A stretch of 64,000 nt of DNA, taken from Trebonia sp036276115. GTDB lineage: Bacteria > Actinomycetota > Actinomycetes > Streptosporangiales > Streptosporangiaceae. The number at the start of each line of letters is the position of its first letter. Position 1 is the first letter of the stretch. The stretch covers positions 15,179 through 79,178 of the forward strand of contig DATBEM010000207.1 in assembly GCA_036276115.1 (NCBI GenBank), written 5' to 3'. Positions 7,994 through 15,989 of the stretch are shown here, piece after piece. Both the position numbers and the translations under genes were made by a program. Below the pieces are notes generated by a model that was not told the DNA's origin, ran no database searches, and saw only the letters and a list, made by a program, of their open reading frames with translations.

Positions 7994-8656
7994 ATGAGGG
8001 TGCTGGTGGTCGAGGACTTCGAGCCCATGGCCCGGGGGATCGTGACCGGGCTGCGCCGGGAGGGCATGGCGGTCGACGCCGTCTACGATGGCGGCGACGC
8101 GCTCAGGCAGCTGGCCCACACCCGCTACGACGTCGTGGTGCTCGACCGGGACCTGCCCGGCGTGCACGGCGACGAGGTCTGCCGGCGCATGGCGGCCGAA
8201 AGGTCGCCGAGCCGGATCCTGATGCTCACCGCGGCCGGCAGCCTCACCGACCGGGTCGAGGGCCTTAACCTCGGCGCCGATGACTACCTGCCCAAGCCGT
8301 TCGACTTCCCCGAGCTGACCGCCCGGGTCCGCGCCCTTGGCCGCCGCGCCGCCGACGCCGTTCCCCCGGTGCTCACCCACGCCGGCATCAGGCTGGACCC
8401 CGCCAGCCGGACCGCGTCGCGGGCCGGGCAGCGGCTGGACCTCGGCGCCAGGGAGTTCGCCGTCCTGGAGTACCTGCTCGCCCGCCCCGGACGGGTCGTC
8501 TCCGCGGAGGAACTGCTGGAGCGGGTCTGGGACGAGGCCGCCGACCCGTTCACCACCGCGGTCAAGCAGGCCATGCACCGGCTGCGGGCCAAGCTCGGCG
8601 ACCCGCCCGTCATCGACACCGTCCGCGAGGGCGGCTACCGGATCGGAGCACGCTGA
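7994..8656 (+). CDS. OmpR/PhoB-family response regulator
   Basis: 220 residues. The receiver domain (1-115) has acidic E7/D8, phospho-acceptor Asp51 in 'VVLDRDLPG', 'LTAAG' and the Lys of 'YLPKPF'. The winged-helix output domain (about 125-218) shows 'LDLGAREFAVLEYLLARPGR' and ends 'VREGGYRIG'. A weak AAGGG-type site precedes the ATG. The histidine-kinase gene overlaps its stop codon. The divergent ABC exporter is the probable target. Confidence 0.94.
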   Translation: MRVLVVEDFEPMARGIVTGLRREGMAVDAVYDGGDALRQLAHTRYDVVVLDRDLPGVHGDEVCRRMAAERSPSRILMLTAAGSLTDRVEGLNLGADDYLPKPFDFPELTARVRALGRRAADAVPPVLTHAGIRLDPASRTASRAGQRLDLGAREFAVLEYLLARPGRVVSAEELLERVWDEAADPFTTAVKQAMHRLRAKLGDPPVIDTVREGGYRIGAR

Positions 8657-9789
8657 TGCCCGCACCCTCGATCATCGCGCCCGGTGCCCGCCGGCTCACC
8701 CTGCGGGCACGGCTGACCCTGCTGTACGCCGCCCTCATCTGCACGTCGGGCATCGCCCTGCTCGGCGTCACCTACCTTCTCGCGCCCGGCCTCGTGCAGC
8801 ACCGGGCATCGCAGCCGGCGCCGGGGCAGCGCCCGCCGCCCGCCATCGCGCCCGGGCACGCCTCCGGCATCTTCTCGGCGTTCCTCGGATCTGGCTCGTT
8901 CCGGGCCGCCGTGGGCGCCGTCGCGATCATGGCGCTGGTTTCCCTGGCCCTCGGCTGGCTGATCGCCGGCCGGTTCGTCCGGCCGCTGCGCGCGATCATC
9001 AGCGCCGCCCGCGACATCTCCGCCAGCAACCTGCACCGGCGCCTCGGCCTGCGCGGCCAGGGCGATGAGTTCACCGAGCTCGGCGAGACCCTCGATGACC
9101 TGTTCGCCCGCCTGGAAGCCTCCTTCGACTCACAGCGGCACTTCATCGCCAACGCCTCCCACGAGCTGCGGACCCCGCTGTCCGCCGGGCGCGTCCTGCT
9201 CCAGGTCGCCATCGCCGACCCCGCGCCCACCGTGGAGGCACTGCGCTCAACGTGCGAGGAACTGGTCGAGCTGAGCGACCGGCAAGAGCGCCTCATCGCC
9301 GCCCTGCTCACCCTGGCCAGCGGCCAGCGCGGGCTCGAGCGCCCCGAGCCCCTCGACCTCGCCGGCATCACCCGCGAGATCGTCCAGGCCCGGAGCCGCG
9401 ATGCCGACCGCCATGGCGTCCGCCTCACCGCCAGCCTCGCCCCCGCCCCGGCCACGGGCGACCCGCACCTGGCCGAGAGCCTGATCGCCAACCTCATCGA
9501 CAACGCCATCCGGCACAACCTCCCCGGCGGCCAGGCCGAGATCGCCACCGCCCTGGCCGGCGCCGGCGCCGTCATCACCGTCGCCAACACCGGCCCCCGC
9601 ATCCCCCCGCACGCTGTCGACGACCTCTTCCAGCCGTTCCGGCAACTCGGCCCCCAGCGCATCCGCCACGGCGAGGGACACGGCCTCGGGCTGGCCATCG
9701 TCCGCGCCATCGCCGATGCCCACGGCGCCACCATCACCGCCAGCCCCCGCCCCCAGGGCGGCCTCTGCATAGAAGTGGCCTTCCCCTGA
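8656..9789 (+). CDS. Sensor histidine kinase
   Basis: 377 residues. Two membrane spans (about 18-43 and 84-106) enclose a short ~40-residue external loop. A HAMP linker (about 107-155) follows, then the HisKA dimer with phospho-acceptor His169 in 'FIANASHELRTPLSAGR', and an ATPase domain with N box 'LIANLIDNAIRHN' and G box 'GEGHGLGLAIV'. The small sensor loop resembles intramembrane-sensing kinases that watch cell-wall stress and pair with BcrA-type exporters. Starts inside the regulator's stop (TGATG). Confidence 0.93.
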   Translation: MPAPSIIAPGARRLTLRARLTLLYAALICTSGIALLGVTYLLAPGLVQHRASQPAPGQRPPPAIAPGHASGIFSAFLGSGSFRAAVGAVAIMALVSLALGWLIAGRFVRPLRAIISAARDISASNLHRRLGLRGQGDEFTELGETLDDLFARLEASFDSQRHFIANASHELRTPLSAGRVLLQVAIADPAPTVEALRSTCEELVELSDRQERLIAALLTLASGQRGLERPEPLDLAGITREIVQARSRDADRHGVRLTASLAPAPATGDPHLAESLIANLIDNAIRHNLPGGQAEIATALAGAGAVITVANTGPRIPPHAVDDLFQPFRQLGPQRIRHGEGHGLGLAIVRAIADAHGATITASPRPQGGLCIEVAFP

Positions 9790-9838
9790 CCTCCGCTCGC
9801 CATCAGCGCCGGCTACTCAACGTGCTAGCGGGGCGTGA

Positions 9839-9868
9839 TTGACAGCAGTTGCGGGTGCTGCGTTCGAT
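9839..9868 (+). promoter_or_regulatory. Candidate promoter of the aldo/keto reductase gene
   Basis: A consensus TTGACA (9839-9844) is followed after 18 nt by TTCGAT (9863-9868), 6 nt before the ATG at 9875. The -10 match is weak but the layout fits a leaderless transcript. The TTGACA also contains an in-frame TTG that could be mistaken for the start codon. Confidence 0.4.
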
Positions 9869-9874
9869 ACCCCT

Positions 9875-10660
9875 ATGGCAATGAACCCTGACGCGTGCGT
9901 CGATATCGGCGGCGGGTGCCTGCTCCCGCTCGTCGGGCTGGGCACCTGGAACGTCACCGGCGGCGACGTCGCCCCGGCCGTGCGGGCGGCCCTGGAGTGC
10001 GGCTACCGGCACATCGACACCGCCTACGGCTACGGCAACGAGGCCGGGATCGGCCACGCCCTGCACCAGTCCGGCGTCCCCCGGGACGAGGTCTTCCTGA
10101 CCTCCAAGATCCCGCCCCGCCGCATCGGCTCCGAGGAGCAGACGCTGGCCGGCTGCCTGCGGAACCTGCGGACCGACCACGTCGACCTGTGGCTGATCCA
10201 CGCCTGCCCGGACACGCCCGAGCAGTCGCTGGGCCTGTGGGAGTTCGCGATCGCCGCCCGCGAGCAGGGCCGGGCCCGCGCGATCGGGGTCAGCAACTAC
10301 AGCACCGCGCAGGTCGACCACCTCATCGCCGCGACCGGCGTGACGCCGGCGGTGAACCAGGTTCGCTGGAGCCCGGCCCTGTACGACCCGGCCCGGATGG
10401 CGCAGATGCGCGAGCGCGGCATCGCGCTGGAGGGCTTCAGCGCGATCCGGCTGACCGACCTCGATGACCCGGCCCTGGCCGCGATCGCGGCCGCCCACGG
10501 GGTGACGGCCGCCCAGGTGCTGGTGCGCTGGCAGGTGCAGCACGGCATCGTCGTGCTCCCCCGGTCGGTGCGGCCGGAGCGGATCCGGGCGAACTTCGCC
10601 GTCTGGGACTTCGAGCTGGCCGCAGCGGAGATGGCCCGGATCGACGCGATGGCGGGCTGA
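9875..10660 (+). CDS. Aldo/keto reductase
   Basis: 261 residues from ATG 9875. The catalytic tetrad is present: Asp48 and Tyr53 in 'DTAYGYGNE', Lys78 in 'TSKIPP', His109 in 'LIHAC'. The carboxyl end has the NADPH motif 'VLPRSVRPERIRANF'. This is the short cytosolic AKR type (AKR3/AKR5-like) that reduces aldehydes or ketones with NADPH; the substrate cannot be told from sequence. A TTG codon at 9839 would add 12 residues but lies in the likely -35 box and has no ribosome site. Monocistronic. Confidence 0.88.
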   Translation: MAMNPDACVDIGGGCLLPLVGLGTWNVTGGDVAPAVRAALECGYRHIDTAYGYGNEAGIGHALHQSGVPRDEVFLTSKIPPRRIGSEEQTLAGCLRNLRTDHVDLWLIHACPDTPEQSLGLWEFAIAAREQGRARAIGVSNYSTAQVDHLIAATGVTPAVNQVRWSPALYDPARMAQMRERGIALEGFSAIRLTDLDDPALAAIAAAHGVTAAQVLVRWQVQHGIVVLPRSVRPERIRANFAVWDFELAAAEMARIDAMAG

Positions 10661-10905
10661 GGCCGGTCCCGGCCGCGCGGGTAACGATCCGGAAGCGGCC
10701 GGCCTCGCAGGCGGGAACGGCCGCGTCGAGGAGGCCTCGCGCCACCATGTCCTGCCACGCGGCGGTGAGCATGAGGATCCCGGCCCACCGGCTCAGCAGG
10801 CCGGCCTGCGACCGCTCGAAGACGGTTACCTCGTGGCCGGCCCGGTGCAGGAGCGCCGCCGCCGCGCATCCGGCGATCGACCCCCGATTATGCCCACTCT
10901 CATGT
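10661..10905 (-). pseudogene. Remnant of an FAD-dependent monooxygenase (amino-terminal part)
   Basis: Read leftward, this segment encodes 'SIAGCAAAALLHRAGHEVTV' followed by 'FERSQAGLLSRWAGILM' and 'LLDAAVPACEAGRF', the FAD-binding beginning of a PHBH-like flavoprotein hydroxylase. The first glycines of the GxGxxG loop are in another frame: 'VGIIGG' is coded one base out of phase with 'SIAGC', so there is a frameshift. Homology stops after ~85 codons at the end of the aldo/keto reductase. No intact gene is possible; a decayed neighbour gene. Confidence 0.65.
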
Positions 10906-10922
10906 CCCTTGCCTCCAAGCCC

Positions 10923-12647
10923 CTAGTGGGAGTCGCGGCCTACGTCCGCGCCGCTCGCGCCGGTGAGGAAGTCCAGGTCGGCGCCGGTGTCGGCGCCTTG
11001 CACGTGCTTGGCGTAAAGCCAGGTCCAGCCGCGGGTGGCCGGCGGCGGGGGCGGCGCCCAGTCCTCCCGGCGGCGGGCGAGCTCGTCGTCGGGGACCTCC
11101 AGGGTGAGGGCGCGGGCGGGCACGTCGAGGCTGATCCAGTCACCGGTCGCGACCAGGGCCAGCGGCCCCCCGGCGGCCGCCTCGGGCGCGACGTGCAGCA
11201 CGACGGTGCCGTAGGCGGTGCCGGACATCCGCCCGTCGCAGATCCGCACGATGTCGCGGACGCCGCGCTGGAGCAGCCTGGCCGGGACGGGGACGTTGGC
11301 GACCTCGGGCATGCCCGGGTAGCCCTTGGGGCCGCAGTAGCGGATTACCAGCACCGTGTCCTCGTCGGCGTCGATGTCGGGCGAGGCGACGACGGCGTAG
11401 TAGTCCTCCGGGCAGTCGAAGACCAGCGCCCGCCCCCGGTGCCGGAGCAGGTGCGGGGAGGCGGCCGACTGCTTGATGACCGCCCCGCCGGGGGCGAGGT
11501 TGCCGCGCAGCACGGCGGTGCCGGTGCCCGCCGGCTGGACGGGGGCGGCGAGCGGGGCGATCACGTCCCGGTTCCAGCAGGGCGCCTCGCGGACGTTGTC
11601 GCCGGCGCATTCGCCGGTGACGGTACGGGCGCCGGCGTGCAGCAGGCCGCCCTCGACCAGCTCGCGCATGACGGCGGGCAGGCCCCCCGCGTAGCAGAAG
11701 TCCTCCATCAGGTACTTGCCGCTCGGCTGGAGGTTCACCAGGGTGGGCACGTCGCGGGCGAGCTCGTCGAAGTCGTCGAGGCGCAGCGGCACGCCGAGCC
11801 GGCCGGCGATCGCCAGCAGGTGGATGACGGCGTTGGTCGAGCCGCCGATGGCCGCGTTGACCCGGATCGCGTTCTCGAACGCCTCCCTGGTCATGACCTG
11901 GGCCGGGGTCACGTCCCGCTCGATCAGGTCCACGATCACCTGCCCGGCCCGCTGGGCGGTGGAGTACCGCCGGGCGTCCACCGCGGGCCAGGTCGCGGAG
12001 TAGGGCAGCTGCATGCCGAGGGCCTCGGCCATCGACGCCATCGTGGACGCGGTGCCCATCGTCATGCAGTGGCCGTTGGAGCGGGCCATGCAGCCCTCGG
12101 CGACGGCGCACTCCTCGGCGGTCATCCGCCCGGCGAGCAGGTCCTCCTCCCAGCGCCACACGGCGGTGCCGGAGCCGACGTCGCCGCCCTGGTACTTGCC
12201 GCTGAGCATGGGGCCGCCGGTGACCATGATGGCGGGCAGGCCCACGCTGGACGCCGCCATGAGCAGGCCGGGGGTGGTCTTGTCGCACCCCGACAGCAGG
12301 ACCACCCCGTCGAGCGGGTTGGCCCGGATCAGCTCCTCGGCCTCCATCGCCAGCAGGTTGCGGTACAGCATGGCGGTGGGGCGCAGCAGCGTCTCGCCCA
12401 GCGCCATCGCCGGGAACTCCAGCGGGAAGCCGCCCGCCTGCCACACGCCGCGCTTGACCGACTCCGCGACCCGGTGCAGGTGGACGTTGCACGGGGCCAG
12501 CTCGGACCATGTGGTCGCGATGCCGACCACCGGGCGCCCGTCGAACACCTCGGGGGTGAATCCCTGGCTGCGCATCCAGGACCGGTGGTTCATCCCCGCC
12601 CGCCCCGAGGCCCCGAACCAGGTGGCGCTTCTCCTGCTCGTCGTCAT
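10923..12647 (-). CDS. IlvD/Edd-family dehydratase (sugar-acid type)
   Basis: 574 residues, full length for the family. [Fe-S]/Mg-dependent dehydratase motifs: 'GIATTWSELAPCNVHLHR' near residue 42, 'LLSGCDKTTPGLLMA' (cluster Cys), 'SGTAVWRWEE', 'MARSNGHCMTMGTASTM' and 'ICDGRMSGTAYGT'. 'ATTWSELAPCN' and 'EGCMARSNGHC' resemble the arabinonate/xylonate dehydratase branch more than dihydroxy-acid dehydratase. It probably converts an aldonic acid to its 2-keto-3-deoxy form. It is divergent from an SDR that could supply the lactone or aldonate, so the pair looks like a pentose or uronate oxidation branch. Substrate not assignable. Confidence 0.87.
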   Translation of the reverse strand: MTTSRRSATWFGASGRAGMNHRSWMRSQGFTPEVFDGRPVVGIATTWSELAPCNVHLHRVAESVKRGVWQAGGFPLEFPAMALGETLLRPTAMLYRNLLAMEAEELIRANPLDGVVLLSGCDKTTPGLLMAASSVGLPAIMVTGGPMLSGKYQGGDVGSGTAVWRWEEDLLAGRMTAEECAVAEGCMARSNGHCMTMGTASTMASMAEALGMQLPYSATWPAVDARRYSTAQRAGQVIVDLIERDVTPAQVMTREAFENAIRVNAAIGGSTNAVIHLLAIAGRLGVPLRLDDFDELARDVPTLVNLQPSGKYLMEDFCYAGGLPAVMRELVEGGLLHAGARTVTGECAGDNVREAPCWNRDVIAPLAAPVQPAGTGTAVLRGNLAPGGAVIKQSAASPHLLRHRGRALVFDCPEDYYAVVASPDIDADEDTVLVIRYCGPKGYPGMPEVANVPVPARLLQRGVRDIVRICDGRMSGTAYGTVVLHVAPEAAAGGPLALVATGDWISLDVPARALTLEVPDDELARRREDWAPPPPPATRGWTWLYAKHVQGADTGADLDFLTGASGADVGRDSH

Positions 12648-12735
12648 GGTTCCATGTGTAGCCCCTCGCCGACGGCGGCGGAAGGGCAGCCCCGGGCGGG
12701 CCGCCCCGGGCCTCGCGGGGCGGGCGGGGCGCGGC

Positions 12736-12741
12736 TAGGCT
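12736..12741 (+). promoter_or_regulatory. -10 box of a leaderless promoter (SDR gene)
   Basis: TAGGCT ends 7 nt before the ATG at 12749, and no Shine-Dalgarno sequence is present. No clear -35 hexamer is visible in the very GC-rich DNA upstream. Confidence 0.45.
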
Positions 12742-12748
12742 CGGCGGC

Positions 12749-13648
12749 ATGACTTCTGCGACGGCGCCTCGGCGAGTATGCGTGACGGGAGCGACCGGCA
12801 AGGCCGGCCGCGAGACGGTGCGGCACCTGCGCGAGCGGGGCCATGACGTGCTGGCGACCGACGTCGCGGTGCGCGACGCCCGCGAGCAGGGCGCGCTGCG
12901 GGCCGACCTGACCGACTACGGGCAGGCGACCGAGGTGCTGCGCGGCTGCGACGCCGTCGTGCACCTGGCCAACATCCCCGCCCCGGGGCTGGCCACCCCG
13001 GCGGTGACGTTCAGCGACAACACCGCGATGAACTTCAACGTGTTCCACGCCGCCGCCGCGCTCGGCCTGTCGGCCGTGGTGTGGGCCTCCAGCGAGACGA
13101 CGCTCGGCCTGCCGTTCGGCCTCGGCGCCGAGCAGTTCCCGGGCGCCCCCGGCGAGGTCCGCTACGCCCCGGTCGACGAGGCGCACTTCCCGTTCCCGTC
13201 CACCAGCTACGCGCTGTCGAAGGTGGCCAGCGAGGCGGTCGCCGCGCAGCTGGCCCGCTGGTCCGGCCTCCCGCTGATAGGCCTGCGGATCTCCAACATC
13301 ATGGAGGAGGGCGACTACCAGCGGTTCCCGTCGTTCTGGGGCGACCCGCACCTGCGCAAGTGGAACCTGTGGGGCTACGTCGACGTCCGCGACGTGGCCG
13401 CCGCGTGCCGCCTGGGCCTGGAGGCGGGCCTGCGGGGCGAGGTCGCCGGCAGCCCTAACGTCATCATCGCGGCGGCCGACACGGTCATGAACCGCCCCTC
13501 GCGCGACCTGCTGGCGGAGGTCTTCCCCGGCCTGCCGCTGACCCGGGAGGTGGGCGAGTTCGAGACCCTCCTGGCCATCGACGGCGCCCGCGACCTGCTC
13601 GGCTACCAGCCGGCGCACTCCTGGCGCGACCACGTCAAGGAAGGCTGA
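12749..13648 (+). CDS. NAD-dependent epimerase/dehydrogenase (extended SDR)
   Basis: 299 residues. The nucleotide-binding loop GATGKAGRE is near residue 10, 'VVHLANIP' follows, and the active site Y-x-x-x-K is 'SYALSK' (about 150-155). 'GLRISNIME' and 'YVDVRDVAAACRLGLE' are typical of the uronate dehydrogenase/epimerase branch. It likely oxidises or epimerises a sugar or sugar acid with NAD. It is divergent from the IlvD/Edd dehydratase with a 101-bp shared promoter region, supporting a joint sugar-acid pathway. Start chosen from the leaderless TAGGCT box. Confidence 0.85.
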   Translation: MTSATAPRRVCVTGATGKAGRETVRHLRERGHDVLATDVAVRDAREQGALRADLTDYGQATEVLRGCDAVVHLANIPAPGLATPAVTFSDNTAMNFNVFHAAAALGLSAVVWASSETTLGLPFGLGAEQFPGAPGEVRYAPVDEAHFPFPSTSYALSKVASEAVAAQLARWSGLPLIGLRISNIMEEGDYQRFPSFWGDPHLRKWNLWGYVDVRDVAAACRLGLEAGLRGEVAGSPNVIIAAADTVMNRPSRDLLAEVFPGLPLTREVGEFETLLAIDGARDLLGYQPAHSWRDHVKEG

Positions 13649-13739
13649 CCCGGCCCGCCGGCCGCGCGTCGCCCGGGGCCTGCCGCCTAGCATGTGACCG
13701 TGCGCTCACCGGATCCCCCGCCCGCCGCAGGCGGCCCGC

Positions 13740-13758
13740 TTCTTGCTGTTATCAGATT
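13740..13758 (+). repeat. Dispersed motif, copy 1
   Basis: TTCTTGCTGTTATCAGATT. It follows the short GC hairpin CCGCC-gca-GGCGG after the SDR gene. It shares its 13-bp core with five other intergenic sites in this window, all in + orientation. Confidence 0.9.
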
Positions 13759-13766
13759 AAGGCCTA

Positions 13767-13812
13767 AAGTGCCGTCGGCTAGCGTCATATTCGCGGCTAA
13801 CTGACGGCACTT
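13767..13812. repeat. Inverted repeat between motif copies 1 and 2
   Basis: AAGTGCCGTC (13767-13776) and GACGGCACTT (13803-13812) are perfect reverse complements around a 26-nt loop that is AT-rich for this genome. The hairpin is framed by two same-orientation motif copies 105 bp apart; it could be a small mobile element, a structured RNA or a terminator pair. Confidence 0.75.
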
Positions 13813-13844
13813 CCGCCCGCCCCGCTGCGGGGCGGGCGCCCGGC

Positions 13845-13863
13845 TTCTTGCTGTTATCAGATT
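13845..13863 (+). repeat. Dispersed motif, copy 2
   Basis: TTCTTGCTGTTATCAGATT, identical to copy 1 over 19 bp, positioned after the hairpin CCGCCCCGC-tg-CGGGGCGG (from about 13818). Confidence 0.9.
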
Positions 13864-13960
13864 GGCATCGAGGCGTGCGATAACTTTGCGGGGGCGGGCG
13901 CTATCCTGGCCGGGGAATTAGAACTGGTGAACGCCAAGCGGGCGAAAGGGATGGGCACCG

Positions 13961-14326
13961 ATGGCTTACGACGAGGACCTGGCCGCCCGCATCCGGGACA
14001 CGATCGGGCCCGATCGCGACCTGAGCGAGCAGAAGATGTTCGGCGGGCTCGCCTTCCTCATCCGCGGGCACATGGCCATCAGCGCCAGCGGCCAGGGCGG
14101 GGTGCTCGTCCGGGCCGACCCGGCCCGGGCCGGGGAGCTCATCACTACCACGGCGGCCACGACCGCGGTGATGGGCGGCCGGGAGATGCCCGGGTGGCTG
14201 CGCGTGCCGGCCGCCGACGTGGCCGGGGACGCGGAGCTGGACCGCTGGGTGGACCTGAGCGTCGGCTACGCCCGCTCGCTGCCGCCCAAGAAGCGCGCCG
14301 CCCCGCGCCCGCCCCGCGCCCGGTAA
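13961..14326 (+). CDS. TfoX N-terminal domain protein
   Basis: 121 residues: 'MAYDEDLAARIRDTI', then 'EQKMFGGLAFLIRGHMAISA', 'GVLVRADP' and 'GREMPGWLRV', the TfoX/Sxy amino-terminal domain. A basic tail 'PPKKRAAPRPPRAR' follows. Stand-alone TfoX-N proteins are widespread in actinobacteria; their role is not established (in proteobacteria the full-length protein regulates competence). AAGGGATGG upstream of the ATG supports the start. Convergent with the DsbA-family gene across a long palindrome. Confidence 0.85.
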   Translation: MAYDEDLAARIRDTIGPDRDLSEQKMFGGLAFLIRGHMAISASGQGGVLVRADPARAGELITTTAATTAVMGGREMPGWLRVPAADVAGDAELDRWVDLSVGYARSLPPKKRAAPRPPRAR

Positions 14327-14340
14327 GCAGGCAAGCCCGC

Positions 14341-14376
14341 CCTGGCCGGCCGGCCCGCGCGGGCCGGCCGGCCAGG
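14341..14376. terminator. 36-bp perfect palindrome, bidirectional terminator
   Basis: CCTGGCCGGCCGGCCCGC (14341-14358) is followed immediately by its exact reverse complement (14359-14376), an 18-bp stem with no spare loop bases. It lies between two convergent genes, 12-15 bp from both stop codons, so it can end transcription from either side. Confidence 0.75.
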
Positions 14377-14387
14377 GGGCAAGCGGC

Positions 14388-15032
14388 TTACTCGAACGAC
14401 GGCTTGCGGTCGCGGCTGCGCTTGATCTCGAAGAAGCCGTCGGCCTTGCTCACCAGGACCAGGCCGTCCCACAGCTCGCCGGCCGCCTCGCCCTTGGGGG
14501 CGGGGGTGATGACCGGGCCGAACAGCGCCTTGCCGCGGATCCGGAGCACGGGCGTGCCGACGTCGAGGCCGACCTCGTCGAACGCCTCGTGGTGGGACTT
14601 CTTGATGAAGTCGTCGAACTCGGCGGTCTCGGCCGCGTCGGCCAGGAACGCGGGCAGGCCGGCCTCGGCCACGGCCTCGCCGATGATCGCCGGGTCCTGG
14701 CCACGGCCCTGGTTGTGGATGCGGGTGCCGAGGGCGCTGTAGAGCGGGCCGAGCACCGCCGGGCCCTGGTCGAGGGCGGCGGCGGCGCAGACCCGGACCG
14801 GGCCCCACGCCTTGCCCATCCGCTCCAGGTATTCCTCGCCCAGCCCCTTGCCCTCGTGCTGCACGAGGTTGAGGTAGGCCAGCGACATGATCCGGAAGTC
14901 GGCCCGCACCGGGCGGACCTTCTCTACCTCCAGGATCCAGCGGGAGGTGATCCACGCCCACGGGCACAGTGGATCGAACCAGAACTGCACGTCTTCGGGC
15001 GAGTCGGCAGGCGACTGCGGCTGTGCTGTCAT
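14388..15032 (-). CDS. DsbA-family thioredoxin-fold protein (Rv2466c-like)
   Basis: 214 residues of DsbA/FrnE type with the active site 'FDPLCPWAWITSRW' (Cys23). The motif is CPWA rather than CPWC, so only one thiol is present. The size and the 'WITSRWILEVEKVRP' context match the mycobacterial Rv2466c group of mycothiol-dependent oxidoreductases, which is the likely function; reduction of nitro compounds by this copy is unproven. The ATG at 15032 is picked because the domain begins directly after it. Divergent from hyi with a 117-bp gap. Confidence 0.8.
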   Translation of the reverse strand: MTAQPQSPADSPEDVQFWFDPLCPWAWITSRWILEVEKVRPVRADFRIMSLAYLNLVQHEGKGLGEEYLERMGKAWGPVRVCAAAALDQGPAVLGPLYSALGTRIHNQGRGQDPAIIGEAVAEAGLPAFLADAAETAEFDDFIKKSHHEAFDEVGLDVGTPVLRIRGKALFGPVITPAPKGEAAGELWDGLVLVSKADGFFEIKRSRDRKPSFE

Positions 15033-15114
15033 TACCCCGGCAACCTCAGCGCCCGCGCCCGTATTCCGTGTTCCCGGCCGGGCAACCTGCCGGCGTGCGG
15101 GAAAGGCGGCACTA

Positions 15115-15142
15115 TTGCCAGGCGATGGCATCGTGCCACACT
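15115..15142 (+). promoter_or_regulatory. Promoter of the hyi-allB-alc operon
   Basis: TTGCCA (15115-15120), a 16-nt spacer and CACACT (15137-15142), ending 7 nt before the GTG at 15150. A good -35 match with the leaderless spacing seen elsewhere in the window. Confidence 0.45.
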
Positions 15143-15149
15143 GAACAGC

Positions 15150-15989
15150 GTGCGGAGCGACCGGCCCCTGCGGACGTACGGGCACCAGTTCGACGTCAAC
15201 TGCTCGATCCTGTTCACCGAGCTTCCGCTGCTGGAGCGGCCGGCCGCCGCCCGGGCGGCCGGGTTCGAGGGGATCGAGCTCTGGTGGCCGTGGGAGGCCC
15301 CCGAGCCCGCCGACAAGGACGCCGACCAGCTCGTCACCGCCATCGCCGATGCCGGGGTCCACCTCGCGTGCCTCAACTTCATCGCGGGCGACATGGCGGC
15401 CGGGGAGCGCGGCCTGCTGTCGGTGCCGGCCGGGCGGGATGCCTTCCGGCGCAACGTCCCCGCCGCCACTGAGCTCGCGGCCCGGCTCGGCTGCCGCAAC
15501 CTCAACGCCCCGTACGGGAACCGCGTCGACCCGGCCGACGCGCGGCTCATCCGGCGGCAAGACGAGCTCGCGATCGAGAACCTCCAGCTCGCGGCGGACA
15601 CGGCCGCGCGCGCCGACCCGGGCCTGCGCGTCCTCATCGAGCCGATCAACTCGGCCGACGTGCCGCGCTACCCCATCGACAGCAGCGCGAAAGCGAGATC
15701 CGTAATCGATAAGTCACGAAGGGTCAACGTACGGATGCTCGCCGACCTGTACCATCTGGCTACCATGAGCGAGGATCTGAGCGCGGCGCTGGAGCAGCAC
15801 GCCGACCTGATAGGCCATGTCCAGGTCGCGGACGTGCCCGGCCGGGGCGCCCCGGGGACGGGCGGGCTGGACTTCGAGCCGCTGTTCGCGCAGCTGGCCG
15901 GGCAGGGCTACGAGGGCTGGGTCGGGATCGAGCACGTCCCGGCCGATCCCGGCGACAGCGCCCCGAGCCTCGCCTGGGCGTCGGCGTGA
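15150..15989 (+). CDS. hyi: Hydroxypyruvate isomerase / TIM-barrel sugar isomerase
   Basis: 279 residues of the AP-endonuclease-2-like TIM barrel. It begins 'YGHQFDVNCSILFTELPLLE' and has 'GFEGIELWWPWE', 'LIEPINSADVPRYPI' (metal Glu), 'DLYHLATM' and 'HVQVADVPGR', all typical of hydroxypyruvate isomerase, which interconverts hydroxypyruvate and tartronate semialdehyde. The GTG start follows CACACT by 7 nt. It overlaps allantoinase by 4 nt (GTGA). Its place with allB, alc and glycerate kinase fits glyoxylate recovery from purine breakdown. Confidence 0.88.
   Translation: MRSDRPLRTYGHQFDVNCSILFTELPLLERPAAARAAGFEGIELWWPWEAPEPADKDADQLVTAIADAGVHLACLNFIAGDMAAGERGLLSVPAGRDAFRRNVPAATELAARLGCRNLNAPYGNRVDPADARLIRRQDELAIENLQLAADTAARADPGLRVLIEPINSADVPRYPIDSSAKARSVIDKSRRVNVRMLADLYHLATMSEDLSAALEQHADLIGHVQVADVPGRGAPGTGGLDFEPLFAQLAGQGYEGWVGIEHVPADPGDSAPSLAWASA

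Larger units (their letters stand above)
13649..13960. other. 312-bp gap carrying two motif copies and a hairpin
   Basis: No gene is visible. The gap holds two copies of the dispersed TCTTGCTGTTATC motif around a perfect inverted repeat, then AT-rich sequence with TATCCT (13902-13907) that may be the -10 box for the TfoX-N gene, which has its own AAGGGATGG ribosome site. Confidence 0.6.

Noticed and set aside
7024..8268. 414-codon + strand frame
   Set aside because: Crosses the ABC ATPase gene antisense and the response regulator out of frame; composition Arg/Gly/His-rich without motifs.
10833..12752. 639-codon + strand frame
   Set aside because: Antisense to the IlvD/Edd dehydratase, which contains all family motifs.
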